A stretch of 64,000 nucleotides of DNA from Herbaspirillum rhizosphaerae (GTDB taxonomy: Bacteria; Pseudomonadota; Gammaproteobacteria; Burkholderiales; Burkholderiaceae_D). Under the pieces are notes generated by a model, which made no database searches, had not been told where the DNA came from, and saw only the letters and a list, made by a program, of their open reading frames with translations. Shown piece after piece: positions 44,028 through 56,029 of the stretch (positions are counted from its first letter, which is position 1; every line of letters begins with the position of its first letter). The stretch spans positions 1 to 64,000 of the forward strand of contig NZ_LFLU01000016.1 of the NCBI RefSeq assembly GCF_001189965.1. Direction: 5' to 3'. A program made the position numbers and the translations under genes.

Positions 44028-45598
44028 GCGCGCAGTTTGAACACACTCACTGCGCGCGCCAAACTCGCCGCCTGATCCTGCAGGCTCTCTGCGGCGGCGG
44101 CGGCTTCTTCCACCAGCGCGGCGTTCTGCTGCGTGACCGTATCCATTTGCTCAACTGCGCGATTGACTTCGTCGATGCCGATGCTTTGCTCACGGTTAGC
44201 GCGGGTGATTTCGTCCATGATCGTCGCCACCTGGTTAACCGCACCGACGATTTCCTGCATGGTCTGGCCGGCGTTGCCGACCAGGCTGGTGCCGATACTG
44301 ACCTTGGCGACCGAGTCGCCAATCAGCTCTTTGATCTCTTTGGCGGCGGTTGCACTACGTTGGGCCAGCGTGCGCACTTCTGATGCAACCACGGCGAAGC
44401 CCCTGCCCTGTTCGCCGGCACGCGCCGCTTCCACGGCGGCGTTGAGCGCAAGGATGTTGGTCTGGAAGGCGATGCCGTCGATGACGCCGATGATGTCGAC
44501 GATCTTGTGCGAGCTTTGCTCGATGGCGTTCATGGTGTCGACCACTGCGGCGACCATCTCGCCGCCTTTCACGGCAACACCGGAGGCGTCGGCGGCGAGC
44601 TTGTTGGCTTGCAGGGTGTTGTCGGCGTTCTGCCGCACGGTCGACGTGATTTCTTCCATCGATGCCGCCGTCTCTTCCAGCGAACTGGCCTGCTCTTCGG
44701 TGCGCGAAGACAAGTCCTGATTGCCCAGCGCAATCTCGGTCGATGCCGTGGCGATGGTGTGGGTGCCGGTGCGCACTTCGCTGACGATGCCCACCAGGTT
44801 GTCGTTCATGTCTTTGAGCGCTTGCAGCAACTGGGCAGTCTCGTCCTTGCCGTGGACGATCACCTCCGAACGCAAGTCGCCCGCGGCCACGGTCTGGGCA
44901 ATGATCACGGCGGTGTTCAGCGGCCGCGTGATGCTGGTCACCAGCCAGAAAGTGACGATGCTGCCGAGGATCAGCGCCAGCACGATGGAAACCACCAGCG
45001 CCAGGCGCGCTTCACGGTAATCCGACTCGGCATCCAGCGCGATCTCTTCGCGGAATTTGTCGGCGGACTTGCGCACTTCAGCAACGATGTCGTCGATCAT
45101 CTGCGTCGGCAGGCGGTCTGCGCCTTTGACGGCGTCATCGACACGACCGACGCTGTCGCGGTCGTCCGGTTTGTATTCTTTCTGAAGCGCGGCGAGATAT
45201 TTGACGCCCAGGTCGGCATGCGCCTGCTGAGCCTGCTTGAGCTTGTCGGTGTTCATGCCGAGCGCCGGCAACAGGCCGTTGAGCTTGTCCAGGTTGACCT
45301 GGGTGGCTTTGCCTTCGTCGATGAAGGCCTGGCGATATTTGGCGAAAGACTCGGGATCCTTGCCGCGCAGCAAGGTGTTCTTCCATTCCTGCACCTGAAT
45401 CTTGAATTGCACCTGCGCGCTGCGCGCCGAGTCGATGGCGCGCTCGATGGTTGCGGCTTTCTGCATCGCCAGGGTGTTCTGCTCGAAACTGTCGTTCAGC
45501 GTCATCCAGCCCCGGACGCCGACAACGATGGTCGCCAGCAACAGCAACGCGGCCAGTAACCCGAGACGGGTCCCTATCTTGAGATCGGTCAGCTTCAT
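44024..45598 (-). CDS. methyl-accepting chemotaxis protein
   Basis: 524 aa. The N-terminal membrane helix at 8-30 ([17 protein letters not shown]) leads into a periplasmic four-helix-bundle sensor to about residue 190. A second helix ([20 protein letters not shown]) is followed by HAMP and the signalling hairpin with [20 protein letters not shown]. No CheR-docking pentapeptide is present; the protein ends SVFKLRA. The ATG at 45598 follows GGGGGGT. It resembles the receptor at 13174 in the signalling part but differs in the sensor. Ligand unknown. Confidence 0.94.
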   Translation of the reverse strand: MKLTDLKIGTRLGLLAALLLLATIVVGVRGWMTLNDSFEQNTLAMQKAATIERAIDSARSAQVQFKIQVQEWKNTLLRGKDPESFAKYRQAFIDEGKATQVNLDKLNGLLPALGMNTDKLKQAQQAHADLGVKYLAALQKEYKPDDRDSVGRVDDAVKGADRLPTQMIDDIVAEVRKSADKFREEIALDAESDYREARLALVVSIVLALILGSIVTFWLVTSITRPLNTAVIIAQTVAAGDLRSEVIVHGKDETAQLLQALKDMNDNLVGIVSEVRTGTHTIATASTEIALGNQDLSSRTEEQASSLEETAASMEEITSTVRQNADNTLQANKLAADASGVAVKGGEMVAAVVDTMNAIEQSSHKIVDIIGVIDGIAFQTNILALNAAVEAARAGEQGRGFAVVASEVRTLAQRSATAAKEIKELIGDSVAKVSIGTSLVGNAGQTMQEIVGAVNQVATIMDEITRANREQSIGIDEVNRAVEQMDTVTQQNAALVEEAAAAAESLQDQAASLARAVSVFKLRA

Positions 45599-45731
45599 AT
45601 ACCCCCCATGCATGTGTTTGCTCGGAAATATAGCGGTGCGCAACGGCGGTCCTTACTTCACATCGTGACCGGAGTTGTCATTACTATATCTATTAACGGC
45701 AAAGCATGATACGTACCACAGGGTATGTCAC

Positions 45732-47594
<1,863 letters not shown>

Positions 47595-48467
47595 TTATTG
47601 CAAGAATCCCTTGCTGACCGCAACCAGCAAAAACACGCCGAGTGCGGCGCGATAAACAATGAAAGGCCAGGTCGAGAAACGCTCCAGGAATTTCATCAAT
47701 CCCCAGATCGCGCAAAACGCCGAAACGCTCGCGACCACGATGCCGAACAACAACAGCGACCACGCCTGCAGCGGAATATGCGCATGCCACAACACGGCCA
47801 GTTCTTTGAGACCGGCCAGCGCAATCGCCGGCAAGCCGAGCAGGAAGGAAAAGCGCGCCGCTTCTTCCCGCTTGAAATTAAGGAACAGTGCGGCGGTCAG
47901 CGTCGATCCCGAACGCGACACGCCCGGAATCAGCGCGCCCACCTGCGCAATACCGACGATCAGCGCATCGCGCAGGCGCATCTCGTCGACGGTGCGGCGA
48001 TGGCGACAGGCCAGCTCGGCAATCGCCAGCAGAATCGCCATGGCGATGCACGACCAGCCGATCACCGACAGGCTGCGCAGCGGCGAACCGCAGGCGTTGA
48101 GCACATGCGACAAGGCCAGGCCGGCGATGCCGATGGGAATGGTCGCCAGGATAATGGCGACCGCCAGACGGAACATCGGGCTGTTGAAATCGCGCTGCTT
48201 CCACGCGGCGATGCTGCCGGTAGTAACGGCCGAGACATCGCGCCAGAAATAACTGACCACCGCCGCCAGCGCCGCCAATTGCATCGCCGCCGAAAACGCC
48301 GAACCCGGATCATGCCAGCCCAGCACTGCCGGCACGATGCGCATGTGCGCCGTGGAAGAAATCGGCAACAGTTCGGTAATCCCCTGCACGATGCCGAGGA
48401 AGCCGATCTGCAGATAGTCCAGAGAAGCGAAGCCGATGTCGAGACCGGCGCTGCATGCATTTGCCAC
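47595..48467 (-). CDS. uppP: UppP/BacA-family undecaprenyl-diphosphatase, divergent paralogue
   Basis: 290 aa with 7-8 membrane segments. The two active-site blocks are GIVQGITELLPISSTAHMRI and IPGVSRSGSTLTAALFL, so the phosphatase residues are intact. It recycles the undecaprenyl carrier for peptidoglycan and O-antigen. Compared with the upstream gene it has AHMRI instead of GHLIL and different loops, marking a distinct subgroup. It lies 17 bp after the other paralogue and directly before recQ. It might serve another polyprenyl carrier or pH condition. Confidence 0.9.
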   Translation of the reverse strand: MANACSAGLDIGFASLDYLQIGFLGIVQGITELLPISSTAHMRIVPAVLGWHDPGSAFSAAMQLAALAAVVSYFWRDVSAVTTGSIAAWKQRDFNSPMFRLAVAIILATIPIGIAGLALSHVLNACGSPLRSLSVIGWSCIAMAILLAIAELACRHRRTVDEMRLRDALIVGIAQVGALIPGVSRSGSTLTAALFLNFKREEAARFSFLLGLPAIALAGLKELAVLWHAHIPLQAWSLLLFGIVVASVSAFCAIWGLMKFLERFSTWPFIVYRAALGVFLLVAVSKGFLQ

Positions 48468-48484
48468 GATGCGTCCTTTTTTAC

Positions 48485-49339
48485 TTATTCAACCCAGGCA
48501 ACTACGCCGCTGTATGCGGTGCCGAGAATCACCAGACCGAACAAGATGCGGTACCAGGCAAACACGGTGAAATCATGCGAGCTGATGTAGCGCAGCAGCC
48601 AGCGCACGCACAGGAAAGCCGAGAGGAAAGCGGCCACGGTGCCGATGGTGAACAGCGGCGCATCGGCGGCGCTCAGCAAGGCGCGCTCCTTGTACAGCGA
48701 ATAGATGGTAGCGGCGAACAGCGTCGGGATTGCCAGGAAGAAGGAAAACTCGGTTGCCGCCTTGCGCGACAGGCCGAACATCATGCCACCGATGATCGTG
48801 GCGCCCGAGCGGCTGGTGCCGGGAATCAGCGCGAAAGCTTGCGCGCAACCGACCTTGAAGGCATCCAGCGGCGTCATGTCGTCCACCGAATCGATGCGCG
48901 CCGAGGAGTAACCCATGTTGCCCTTGTTGCGGCGTTCCACCCACAGGATGATCAGGCCGCCGACGATGAAGGCGATGGCGACCGGCACCGGTGCGAACAG
49001 CACGGCCTTGATTTTCTTGCTGAACAGGAAGCCGAGGATGGCTGCCGGCAGGAAAGCGATGATCAGATTGATCACCAGACGCTGCGCCTTGCGGTCGCTG
49101 AACAGGCCGCCCAGCACCGAGGCGATGCGCGCGCGGTATTCCCAGCACACGGCCAGGATGGCGCCGGCCTGGATGACGATCTCAAAGACGTCGACTTTTT
49201 CCTTGGGAAAGGCCGGGCCGGCAAAGTGCAGCAGGCTGCCTGCAAGAATCAGATGTCCGGTGGAAGAAATCGGTAGAAATTCGGTCAGGCCTTCTACGAT
49301 GCCCATGATGAGCGCTTTGAGAGCGAGAATTGTGTCCAT
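48485..49339 (-). CDS. uppP: undecaprenyl-diphosphatase UppP, canonical
   Basis: 284 aa, integral membrane. [20 protein letters not shown] near residues 13-32 and [20 protein letters not shown] near 165 are the classical BacA active-site motifs. It dephosphorylates C55-PP to C55-P and confers bacitracin tolerance when abundant. First gene of the uppP-uppP-recQ unit. An upstream gap of about 220 bp separates it from the divergent flavin monooxygenase gene. Confidence 0.94.
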   Translation of the reverse strand: MDTILALKALIMGIVEGLTEFLPISSTGHLILAGSLLHFAGPAFPKEKVDVFEIVIQAGAILAVCWEYRARIASVLGGLFSDRKAQRLVINLIIAFLPAAILGFLFSKKIKAVLFAPVPVAIAFIVGGLIILWVERRNKGNMGYSSARIDSVDDMTPLDAFKVGCAQAFALIPGTSRSGATIIGGMMFGLSRKAATEFSFFLAIPTLFAATIYSLYKERALLSAADAPLFTIGTVAAFLSAFLCVRWLLRYISSHDFTVFAWYRILFGLVILGTAYSGVVAWVE

Positions 49340-49558
49340 GCTGAGGGGAGATTAAGTCAAAAGAACCGAAAAGAGCCGGAAAAAAACTGACTCCGGCGCC
49401 GGCCGAATCCAGCATTTTACTGGTTCGGCACGGGACGGGTGCGTTTTTGCTTGAGCCCGGAAGAAACTGTGCGCGATTCTCGAAGTCACACGATCTCATC
49501 AGGCAACGCAGGCGCCTCCAGTGCAGCATCCCTCGCAGTCCACTTCCGGAGCATCGTC

Positions 49559-51190
49559 ATGACAATACGACATCATCCCGTACTGATCGCCGGCGCCGGC
49601 CCGACCGGCCTCACTGCCGCCATGGAGCTGTCCCGGCTGGGCGTGCCGGTGCGCCTGATCGACAAACTGGCGGCGCCGTCCACGACATCGCGCGCGCTGG
49701 CGGTGCAGGCGCGCACGCTGGAGTTGCTGCAACAGCGTGGTCTGGCCGACAAGATGCTGGAGGCGGGCAACAAGGCCAGCGCGGGCAGCCTGTACGGCCG
49801 CGGCAAGCTGCTGGGCAAGGTCGACCTGAGCCGGATCCCCGGACGACACAATTACGTGCTGCTGTTGTCGCAGGCCGAGACGGAACGTTTATTGACGGAG
49901 CAATTGGCGCTGCAAGGCGTGCAGATAGAACGCGGCGTCGAACTGATCGGCTTCGTGCAATCGCAAGCGCCTGCGCCCGACAGCGGCGTACTGGCCGAAC
50001 TGCGCCATGCCGACGGGCGCATTGAGCAAATGCAGGCGGCGGTGCTGATCAGCGCCGAGGGCGCGCACAGCAGCGCGCGTCATGCGCTCGGGCTGGCGTT
50101 TGAAGGCAAGTCGCTGAAACCCGTTTATGCGCTGGCCGATCTGCATGTGGACGGCGGGATCGCGTCGGACCAGTTGTCGATCTTCATTTCGGATCACGGC
50201 TTCCTGGCGATGTTTCCGCTGGCGCAGGGACATTTCCGCATGATCGCCATCGAACCGGATGCCGACGAACAACAAGATGACCTGGTGCGCGATATCTCCG
50301 GCGATGCGCCGACGTTGGCGCAATTGCAGGCGATCTACGACGCGCATTCGCCGGTGCCGGCGACGCTGAGCGATATCGTCTGGAGTTCGCACTTTCGCAT
50401 CAACAGCCGCATGCTGCACACGCTGCGGCAAGGCAATGTCTACTTCGGCGGCGATGCGGCGCACATCCACAGCCCGGCCGGCGGCCAGGGCATGAACACC
50501 GGCATGCAGGACATGATCGACCTGTGCTGGAAGCTGGCGCTGGTGCTGCAGGACAAGGCCGGCCCGGCATTGCTCGACACCTATGAACAAGACCGCCTGC
50601 CGGTGATCCGCAACATCGTCACGCGCACCGAAGCGGCCACCGACGTACTCAATTCGCGCAGCACGCTGGTGCATCGGCTGGTGACGCACATTGCGCCGCT
50701 GGCATTGAACATCGACTTCATCCAGGACACCGCCACGCGACTGATCAGCGAGATCAACATCGACTACCGCAGCAGCCCGCTGTCGGCCACGCATGATGCC
50801 GGCGGCAGCCTGCACGGCGGCGACCGCTTGCCGGATATCGATGTCGTCGCCTGGGAACACAACAACAGCAACGACGAATCGCGTCAAGGCAATCTGTACG
50901 CCCTGCTCGATCCATCGCGCCTGACGCTGCTGGTCGCGCAAGGCCCGTCGGCGCCGGTGCTGCCGCCGGACTGGCGCGAACAATTACGCCGCTGGGAAGG
51001 CGTGCTGACGATACGCCACATCGCGGCGTCGCTGGCGGAGGGACAGGATCGCGCGTTCAGGAACCTGTTCGGCTCTTATCATCTGCACGTCGTGCGTCCC
51101 GATTGCTATCTCGGTTTTGTGGGCGACGCGGCGCAATGGGATGCGCTGATTGCATGGCTGGAAAAATGGTTTGCGCCGAGCGCGGCCTGA
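49559..51190 (+). CDS. FAD-dependent aromatic monooxygenase-like protein
   Basis: 543 aa of the class A flavin hydroxylase group (PheA/MhpA-like). The FAD motif VLIAGAGPTGLTAAMELSRL and the second FAD block FGGDAAHIHSPAGGQGMNTG are clear, and a C-terminal thioredoxin-like domain covers about 390-543. It should hydroxylate a phenol-like ring with NAD(P)H and oxygen. No ring-cleavage genes are adjacent, so the substrate is unknown. ATG 49559 has GGAG 8 bp upstream; the open frame before it is not protein-like. Confidence 0.9.
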   Translation: MTIRHHPVLIAGAGPTGLTAAMELSRLGVPVRLIDKLAAPSTTSRALAVQARTLELLQQRGLADKMLEAGNKASAGSLYGRGKLLGKVDLSRIPGRHNYVLLLSQAETERLLTEQLALQGVQIERGVELIGFVQSQAPAPDSGVLAELRHADGRIEQMQAAVLISAEGAHSSARHALGLAFEGKSLKPVYALADLHVDGGIASDQLSIFISDHGFLAMFPLAQGHFRMIAIEPDADEQQDDLVRDISGDAPTLAQLQAIYDAHSPVPATLSDIVWSSHFRINSRMLHTLRQGNVYFGGDAAHIHSPAGGQGMNTGMQDMIDLCWKLALVLQDKAGPALLDTYEQDRLPVIRNIVTRTEAATDVLNSRSTLVHRLVTHIAPLALNIDFIQDTATRLISEINIDYRSSPLSATHDAGGSLHGGDRLPDIDVVAWEHNNSNDESRQGNLYALLDPSRLTLLVAQGPSAPVLPPDWREQLRRWEGVLTIRHIAASLAEGQDRAFRNLFGSYHLHVVRPDCYLGFVGDAAQWDALIAWLEKWFAPSAA

Positions 51191-51237
51191 CGCATGACGT
51201 ATACTTCCCTACCCGATTCTTTACTGCGTCCCTCGCC

Positions 51238-51597
51238 ATGTCCGACATCACGATCTATCACAACCCCAAATGCAGCACCTCGCGCAAGGTCCTGGAAATG
51301 ATCCGCGCCGCCGGCATCGAGCCGCAAGTGATCGAATACCTGAAGACGCCGCCCGACCGCGCCACGCTCAAGAAGATCATCGCCGGCAACGGCCAGCCGG
51401 TGCGCGACATCATGCGCCGCCGCGGCACCTCGTACGACGAGCAGGACCTGGACAACCCCAAGTGGAGCGACGCCCAGCTGATCGACCTGATGCTGGCAGA
51501 CCCGGTCCTGATCAACCGCCCGATTGTCGTCACGCCATTGGGGACGCGCTTGTGCCGGCCGGTTGAGAAGCTGCAGGAAATACTGCCGCAGGCATGA
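51238..51597 (+). CDS. arsC: ArsC-family arsenate reductase-like protein
   Basis: 119 aa, glutaredoxin-coupled ArsC type (YfgD-like). ITIYHNPKCSTSRKVLEMIR has the catalytic Cys12, and INRPIVVTPLGTRLCRP holds the oxyanion-binding Arg residues. It would reduce arsenate to arsenite with glutathione/glutaredoxin. No arsR, arsB or acr3 is nearby, so it may have another thiol-redox role. Its last 68 bp overlap the 3' end of the TauD-like gene on the other strand. Confidence 0.9.
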   Translation: MSDITIYHNPKCSTSRKVLEMIRAAGIEPQVIEYLKTPPDRATLKKIIAGNGQPVRDIMRRRGTSYDEQDLDNPKWSDAQLIDLMLADPVLINRPIVVTPLGTRLCRPVEKLQEILPQA

Positions 51598-52471
51598 CAT
51601 TTTCTGTCTCGGCGGCCGGCTCGGCGATGCGTCCCGACGGCTGTCCGAGCAAGGTAGTGCGATACATGATGCGGCGCTGGTTGTGATCGTAATCGGCCAG
51701 CGCGATATGCATCGCGCTGCGGTTGTCCCACATCATGGTGTCGCCGGTCTGCCAGCGATGACGGTAGACGTTCTCCGGCACCACGCTGTGGTCATAGAGG
51801 AATTGCAGCAGCGGCCGGCTCTCTTCCTCGGTCATGCCTTCGATCGCTACCGACGTCATTTCACTGACATATAAGGCTTTGCGCCCGCTGCCGTCATGCA
51901 CGCGCGCAATCGGCTGATACACCGGCGGATTGCGGCGGCGGATCTCGGCCAGTTCTTCGCTGGTACGCCGCAGCCGCGTCTCGCGCGCCACCGACATGTC
52001 GTGCAGCGCATTGCGGCCATCGAGAATGGACTGCAAAGTCGGCGACAAGCTCTCCCATGCTTTGTACATGTTGCAAAACATGGTGTCGCCGCCGACTTCC
52101 GGCAACTCGACGCAATGCAGCAGCGAGCCTTTTGCGGGACGCGTGGTGGTCGATAGATCGGAATGCCATTGGCGACCGACCGCCAGACGCTTACCGCCGG
52201 ATTCGAAATTGGTGACCAGCAGGATTTCGGGATGATCGGGATGGCGGAATTTCGGCACCGCCGCGTGATCGTCGAGCGCGCCGAAGTTGCGGCTGAAGGC
52301 GATGTGCTCTTCAAACGTCAGCGGCTGATTGCGGAACAGCAGGATGATGTGGCGATGCCAGGCATCGATCAGCGCCTGCACCGTCTCAGCGTCCAGCGGC
52401 CGGCGCATGTCGATGCCGATCACCTCTGCGCCCAGCGCCGAGGACAAGGGTTTCAAGGAAAAGCTACTCAT
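51530..52471 (-). CDS. TauD/TfdA-family 2-oxoglutarate dioxygenase
   Basis: 313 aa Fe(II)/2-oxoglutarate oxygenase. The facial triad is H103-S-D105 in QWHSDLSTT and the distal His in NRSAMHIALADY; RRIMYRTTLL supplies the 2-oxoglutarate-binding Arg. Related enzymes oxidise taurine, phenoxyacetates or other acids. The last 30 residues form an Ala/Pro-rich tail beyond the normal fold, and this tail overlaps arsC antisense. GGGAGG precedes ATG 52471. It lies 67 bp after the ABC permease and is likely the last gene of that operon. Confidence 0.92.
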   Translation of the reverse strand: MSSFSLKPLSSALGAEVIGIDMRRPLDAETVQALIDAWHRHIILLFRNQPLTFEEHIAFSRNFGALDDHAAVPKFRHPDHPEILLVTNFESGGKRLAVGRQWHSDLSTTTRPAKGSLLHCVELPEVGGDTMFCNMYKAWESLSPTLQSILDGRNALHDMSVARETRLRRTSEELAEIRRRNPPVYQPIARVHDGSGRKALYVSEMTSVAIEGMTEEESRPLLQFLYDHSVVPENVYRHRWQTGDTMMWDNRSAMHIALADYDHNQRRIMYRTTLLGQPSGRIAEPAAETENVMPAAVFPAASQPAGTSASPMA

Positions 52472-52538
52472 GCTGCCTCCCGTCAAGTGGTGGCTACATC
52501 AGTTCGTCTCCGTCTTATTCCTACTTTTCTCTTATGTT

Positions 52539-53366
52539 TTATACGGTAGGAATGCGCGAACTATCAGCCCAGAACAAAGCTTTACGTTGCAAAAATCCCA
52601 TCAGCACATGCAGACATACCCCAATCGCCGACAGCACGAACAGCGTGGCGAACACGCCGGCCGTATCGAGATTGACGTTCATCTGCATGATCGCATTGCC
52701 GAGTCCCTTGCGTGAGCCGAGGAACTCGCCGACGATGGCGCCGAGGATGCTGAAGATGATCGCGATGTTGAGTCCCGCGAAGATCATCGGCAGCGCGCCC
52801 GGCAGGCGCACCATCGTAAAAATCTGCCAGCGCGTTGCGCGCAGCGAACGCATCAGTTCCAGCCGCGCCGGATCGGTCGAGCGCAAGCCGCTGATGACGT
52901 TGACCAGGATCGGGAAGAAGGCGATCGTCGCGGCGATGATCACCTTGGACGTCATGCCGAAACCGAACCACATGATGAACAGCGGCGCGACCGCCACCTT
53001 GGGCGTGGTCTGAATCGCGATCAGGTAGGGATACAGGGTTTTTTCGGCCAGCGGAAATTGCGCGATCAAACCACCCAGCACGATGCCGAACACCGCCGCC
53101 AGCAGGAAGCCTGACATGGCTTCGCCGAGCGTATAGAGCGCGTTGTCCCAATAGCTGGTATTCATCAGCGACAGCGCGATGTTGGACGGCGCCGGCATGA
53201 TGTAGATCGGGATCTCGAAGTAGCGGATGATGGCTTCCCAGATCGCCACCACGGCGACGAACACGGTCGGGATCAGGATCAGCTCGGGACGCGCCTTGAG
53301 CTTGCGGCGCAGACTGAAGGAGGAAGGCGCAGAGGTGACGGCCGCGCTGTTGTGCACGCTTTCCAT
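52539..53366 (-). CDS. ABC transporter permease, NitT/TauT (SsuC) type
   Basis: 275 aa with about six membrane helices. The EAA-like loop is ELMRSLRATRWQIFTMVRLP, and GLNIAIIFSILGAIVGEFLG follows, as in SsuC/TauC. It forms the channel for organic anions such as sulfonates, nitrate or aromatic acids. The ATG at 53366 shares a base with the ATPase stop (TGATG), so the two are coupled. No periplasmic binding protein of this system is in the window. Confidence 0.92.
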   Translation of the reverse strand: MESVHNSAAVTSAPSSFSLRRKLKARPELILIPTVFVAVVAIWEAIIRYFEIPIYIMPAPSNIALSLMNTSYWDNALYTLGEAMSGFLLAAVFGIVLGGLIAQFPLAEKTLYPYLIAIQTTPKVAVAPLFIMWFGFGMTSKVIIAATIAFFPILVNVISGLRSTDPARLELMRSLRATRWQIFTMVRLPGALPMIFAGLNIAIIFSILGAIVGEFLGSRKGLGNAIMQMNVNLDTAGVFATLFVLSAIGVCLHVLMGFLQRKALFWADSSRIPTV

Positions 53367-54208
53367 CAGATGAATCCTTGCGTATTGAACTGGCTGCGAA
53401 TGCGGTTGCTGAACACGCCGAAGGCGTCGGTCGACATGATGTCGAGCCCGCGCTCGGCCGGCAGGTCGACCGCGACCAGGTCGGCGATGCGGCCCGGCCG
53501 GTTGGACAGGACCATGACGTGAGTGCCGAGGAAGATCGCTTCCGGAATCGAGTGCGTGACGAAGATGATGGTCTTGCCGGCCTTGCGCCAGATGCGCAGC
53601 AGCTCCAGGTTCATCACTTCGCGCGTCATGGCGTCGAGGGCGCCGAAGGGTTCGTCCATCATCAGTATGGACGGATCGTGGATCAGCGAGCGCGCGATCG
53701 CCACGCGTTGCTGCATGCCGCCCGACAGCTCGCTCGGATAGCGTCCGGCGAAATCGGCCAGGCCGACCATCTCCAGCAATTCTTTCGCGCGCACCCGGCT
53801 GGCGGCCATATCGAGGCCGAGCACCTTGGCCGGCAGCAGGACGTTGTCGATCGCGGTTTTCCATGGCAGCAAGACCGGGCTCTGGAACACCATGCCGATG
53901 TCGCGATGCGGCTCGTGCACTTCTTCACCGTTGACCTTGATGGAACCGGCGGAACGCGGAATCAGGCCGGAGAGCAGCTTGAGCAGCGTCGACTTGCCGC
54001 AGCCGGAAGGACCGACAATGGTCATGAAGCCGCCCTGCGGCACGGTGACCGAAATCGGACCGAGCGCCTGCACCTTGCCGCCGTCGTGGGTGGCGTAGGT
54101 TTTTTCCAGCGCCTCGACGACGATGGCTGCATCAGCTGCGGGCTGGTTCAGATGAGTGTTTGCTTCCTGGCTGAATGAAGTGTCGCGCACGATGGACATG
54201 GCTGGCAT
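53366..54208 (-). CDS. ABC transporter ATP-binding protein, NitT/TauT (SsuB) type
   Basis: 280 aa. Walker A VGPSGCGKSTLLKLLSGL, Q-loop MVFQSPVLLPWKTAIDNVL, signature LSGGMQQRVAIARSL, Walker B ILMMDEPFGALD and FVTHSIPEA are intact and of SsuB/TauB style. An extra 30 residues precede the ABC core. AGGAG lies 8 bp before the ATG. It sits 38 bp behind the aconitase-family small subunit, linking transport to that enzyme pair. Confidence 0.93.
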   Translation of the reverse strand: MPAMSIVRDTSFSQEANTHLNQPAADAAIVVEALEKTYATHDGGKVQALGPISVTVPQGGFMTIVGPSGCGKSTLLKLLSGLIPRSAGSIKVNGEEVHEPHRDIGMVFQSPVLLPWKTAIDNVLLPAKVLGLDMAASRVRAKELLEMVGLADFAGRYPSELSGGMQQRVAIARSLIHDPSILMMDEPFGALDAMTREVMNLELLRIWRKAGKTIIFVTHSIPEAIFLGTHVMVLSNRPGRIADLVAVDLPAERGLDIMSTDAFGVFSNRIRSQFNTQGFI

Positions 54209-54246
54209 CTAATTGACTCCTGAAGGTCACGCATCATAGAGCAAAA

Positions 54247-54762
54247 TCAGTTCGCTAAAGTGGTCTTTACAAATTCAAGACCGCCGCCGGCATTGACGAT
54301 GTCCTGCAAGAACGGCGACAAGGGTTCGACCTGCATCTGCTTGCCGGTCGTGACGTTGTGAATCGCGCCGCGGCTGAAATCGATGTCGAGCCGGTGGCCG
54401 TCGTCGATGGCGTCGAGCACTTCGGTCGTGACCATCAGCACCGGCACGCCCATGAAGATTGCCAGGCGGAACGGACCGCGCGAGAGCGAACGCACCAGCA
54501 GGCCGACGCCGAGCGCCTTCATCGCGAGGAAGGGATGGCTGTGGTTGCTGCCGTGGGCGAAGTTGCGGCCGGCGACGATGACGTCGCCCGGTTGCGCCTG
54601 CTGCGCAAACTCCGGGCGCACTTCGGCGAGCAGGTGATGGCGGAGCATGCGCGGATCGAATTCGAACACATGGCGCGCCGAGATCAATTGATCGCTGGAG
54701 ATGTCGCTGGAAAACTTCCAGGCGCGCCCGCTGCTGGTTTTGCCTGTCACTTCGGTCGTCAT
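54247..54762 (-). CDS. aconitase-family small subunit (LeuD-like)
   Basis: 171 aa, the swivel domain of a two-subunit hydro-lyase. VIVAGRNFAHGSNHSHPFLA corresponds to the G-x-NF-x2-GSSREH region of LeuD/HacB, but reads GSNHSHP, so the substrate-contact residues differ from isopropylmalate isomerase. DDGHRLDIDFSRGAIHNVTT is the usual C-terminal strand pair. Its ATG overlaps the large-subunit stop (ATGA), so the two subunits are coupled. Dimethylmaleate, methylaconitate or citraconate-like substrates are possible. Confidence 0.88.
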   Translation of the reverse strand: MTTEVTGKTSSGRAWKFSSDISSDQLISARHVFEFDPRMLRHHLLAEVRPEFAQQAQPGDVIVAGRNFAHGSNHSHPFLAMKALGVGLLVRSLSRGPFRLAIFMGVPVLMVTTEVLDAIDDGHRLDIDFSRGAIHNVTTGKQMQVEPLSPFLQDIVNAGGGLEFVKTTLAN

Positions 54763-56024
54763 TGCACACCTCCCTTGGCATAGGCGCGCGGATCGGTGAT
54801 ATGGCCGGTGATGGCGGAAGCGGCAACCGTCATGGCGCTGGCGAGGAAGATCTCGGCTTCATTGCTGCCCATGCGACCCGGATCGTTGCGCGTGCTGGTG
54901 CTGATGCGACGTTCGCCGGCGGTCAGTTGCGCGATGCCGCCGAAGCACGGTCCGCAGGTCGACGGCGAGATGTTGGCGCCGGCGGCGGTGAGCTCGGTCA
55001 GCAATCCTTCTTGCAAGGCTTGCTGGAATACTTGCTGCGTCGCCGGGATCACCAGCAGGTTCACATCGGCATGCACCTTGCGGCCGCGCAGGATGGCGGC
55101 GGCGGCGCGGATGTCTTCAATCGAGCCGGATACGCAGGAGCCGATGTAGGCGTGCTGGATGACGATGTCCGACATGGCCTGCGCTTCGCGCACATGATTG
55201 GGCGACGGCGGAATCGACACGCGCGGCGTCAACGTCGCGAGGTCGAGATCGATGGTCATGGCGTAGTCGGCGTCGGCGTCGCTGTTGAGTGGTGTGGGAT
55301 CGCTCACGCCATGTTCGCGCAGGTAATCGATGCAGCGCTGATCGACGGCGGCAATGCCCGACTTGGCGCCGGCGTCGACGCACAGCCCGCAGATGGTCAT
55401 GCGTTCCGGCACCGACAAGGTTGACAGGCCTTCGCCCTGGTATTCGATGACGCGGTAACTGGTGGCTTCGTCGTCGAGCTGCTGCATGGTCGCCAGCACG
55501 ATGTCGCGCGCGCCGACGCCGGGCGCACAGGCGCCGTGCAAGCGTACGCGGATAGTCTCCGGCACCTTCATCCAGATCTGGCCGGTAGCCAGCACCATCG
55601 CCACTTCAAAGCCGAACGGCACCGACAAGGCGCCGACTGCGCCGAGACCGGGCGCATGGCTGTCGGCGCCGGCGGCGAACATGCCGGGCGCGATCAAGCC
55701 TTGCTCCACCATCAGCGGATGCGTGATGCCGGCGCCGTCGAAGAAATGCCCGACCGACCATTCCTTGGCCAGCTTGCGTGTGAGATTGTTGCGCTCGGCG
55801 CCGGCGATGCTGTGCACCGGCACTTCGTGGTCGATGATGACGGCCACGCGTTCCGGACGCGCCAGTCTGGCCACGCCGATTTCGCGAATGCGTTTGATGT
55901 AGGCCGAGAACGACACTTCCGGCGCAGTCACCAGATCGGGGCTGGCCCAGATGATCTCGCCGTGCGTAACGTCGTTGCGACCGCTGGCGCGGGCGAGGAT
56001 TTTTTGCGTCATGGTGGCGCCCAT
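54759..56024 (-). CDS. aconitase-family large subunit (LeuC/HacA/DmdA-like)
   Basis: 421 aa, the size of the short HACN-type large subunit. The 4Fe-4S ligands are Cys297 (YIGSCVSGS) and Cys357/Cys360 (STCGPCFGG). DHEVPVHS and GADSHAPGLGAVGALSVPFG are typical active-site stretches. It should add or remove water across a double bond of a branched di- or tricarboxylate. GGGAG lies 9 bp before the ATG at 56024, inside the end of the lyase gene. Its partners (lyase, LeuD-like subunit, ABC importer) argue for catabolism and not leucine synthesis. Confidence 0.9.
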   Translation of the reverse strand: MGATMTQKILARASGRNDVTHGEIIWASPDLVTAPEVSFSAYIKRIREIGVARLARPERVAVIIDHEVPVHSIAGAERNNLTRKLAKEWSVGHFFDGAGITHPLMVEQGLIAPGMFAAGADSHAPGLGAVGALSVPFGFEVAMVLATGQIWMKVPETIRVRLHGACAPGVGARDIVLATMQQLDDEATSYRVIEYQGEGLSTLSVPERMTICGLCVDAGAKSGIAAVDQRCIDYLREHGVSDPTPLNSDADADYAMTIDLDLATLTPRVSIPPSPNHVREAQAMSDIVIQHAYIGSCVSGSIEDIRAAAAILRGRKVHADVNLLVIPATQQVFQQALQEGLLTELTAAGANISPSTCGPCFGGIAQLTAGERRISTSTRNDPGRMGSNEAEIFLASAMTVAASAITGHITDPRAYAKGGVQ

Positions 56025-56029
56025 GTCGG

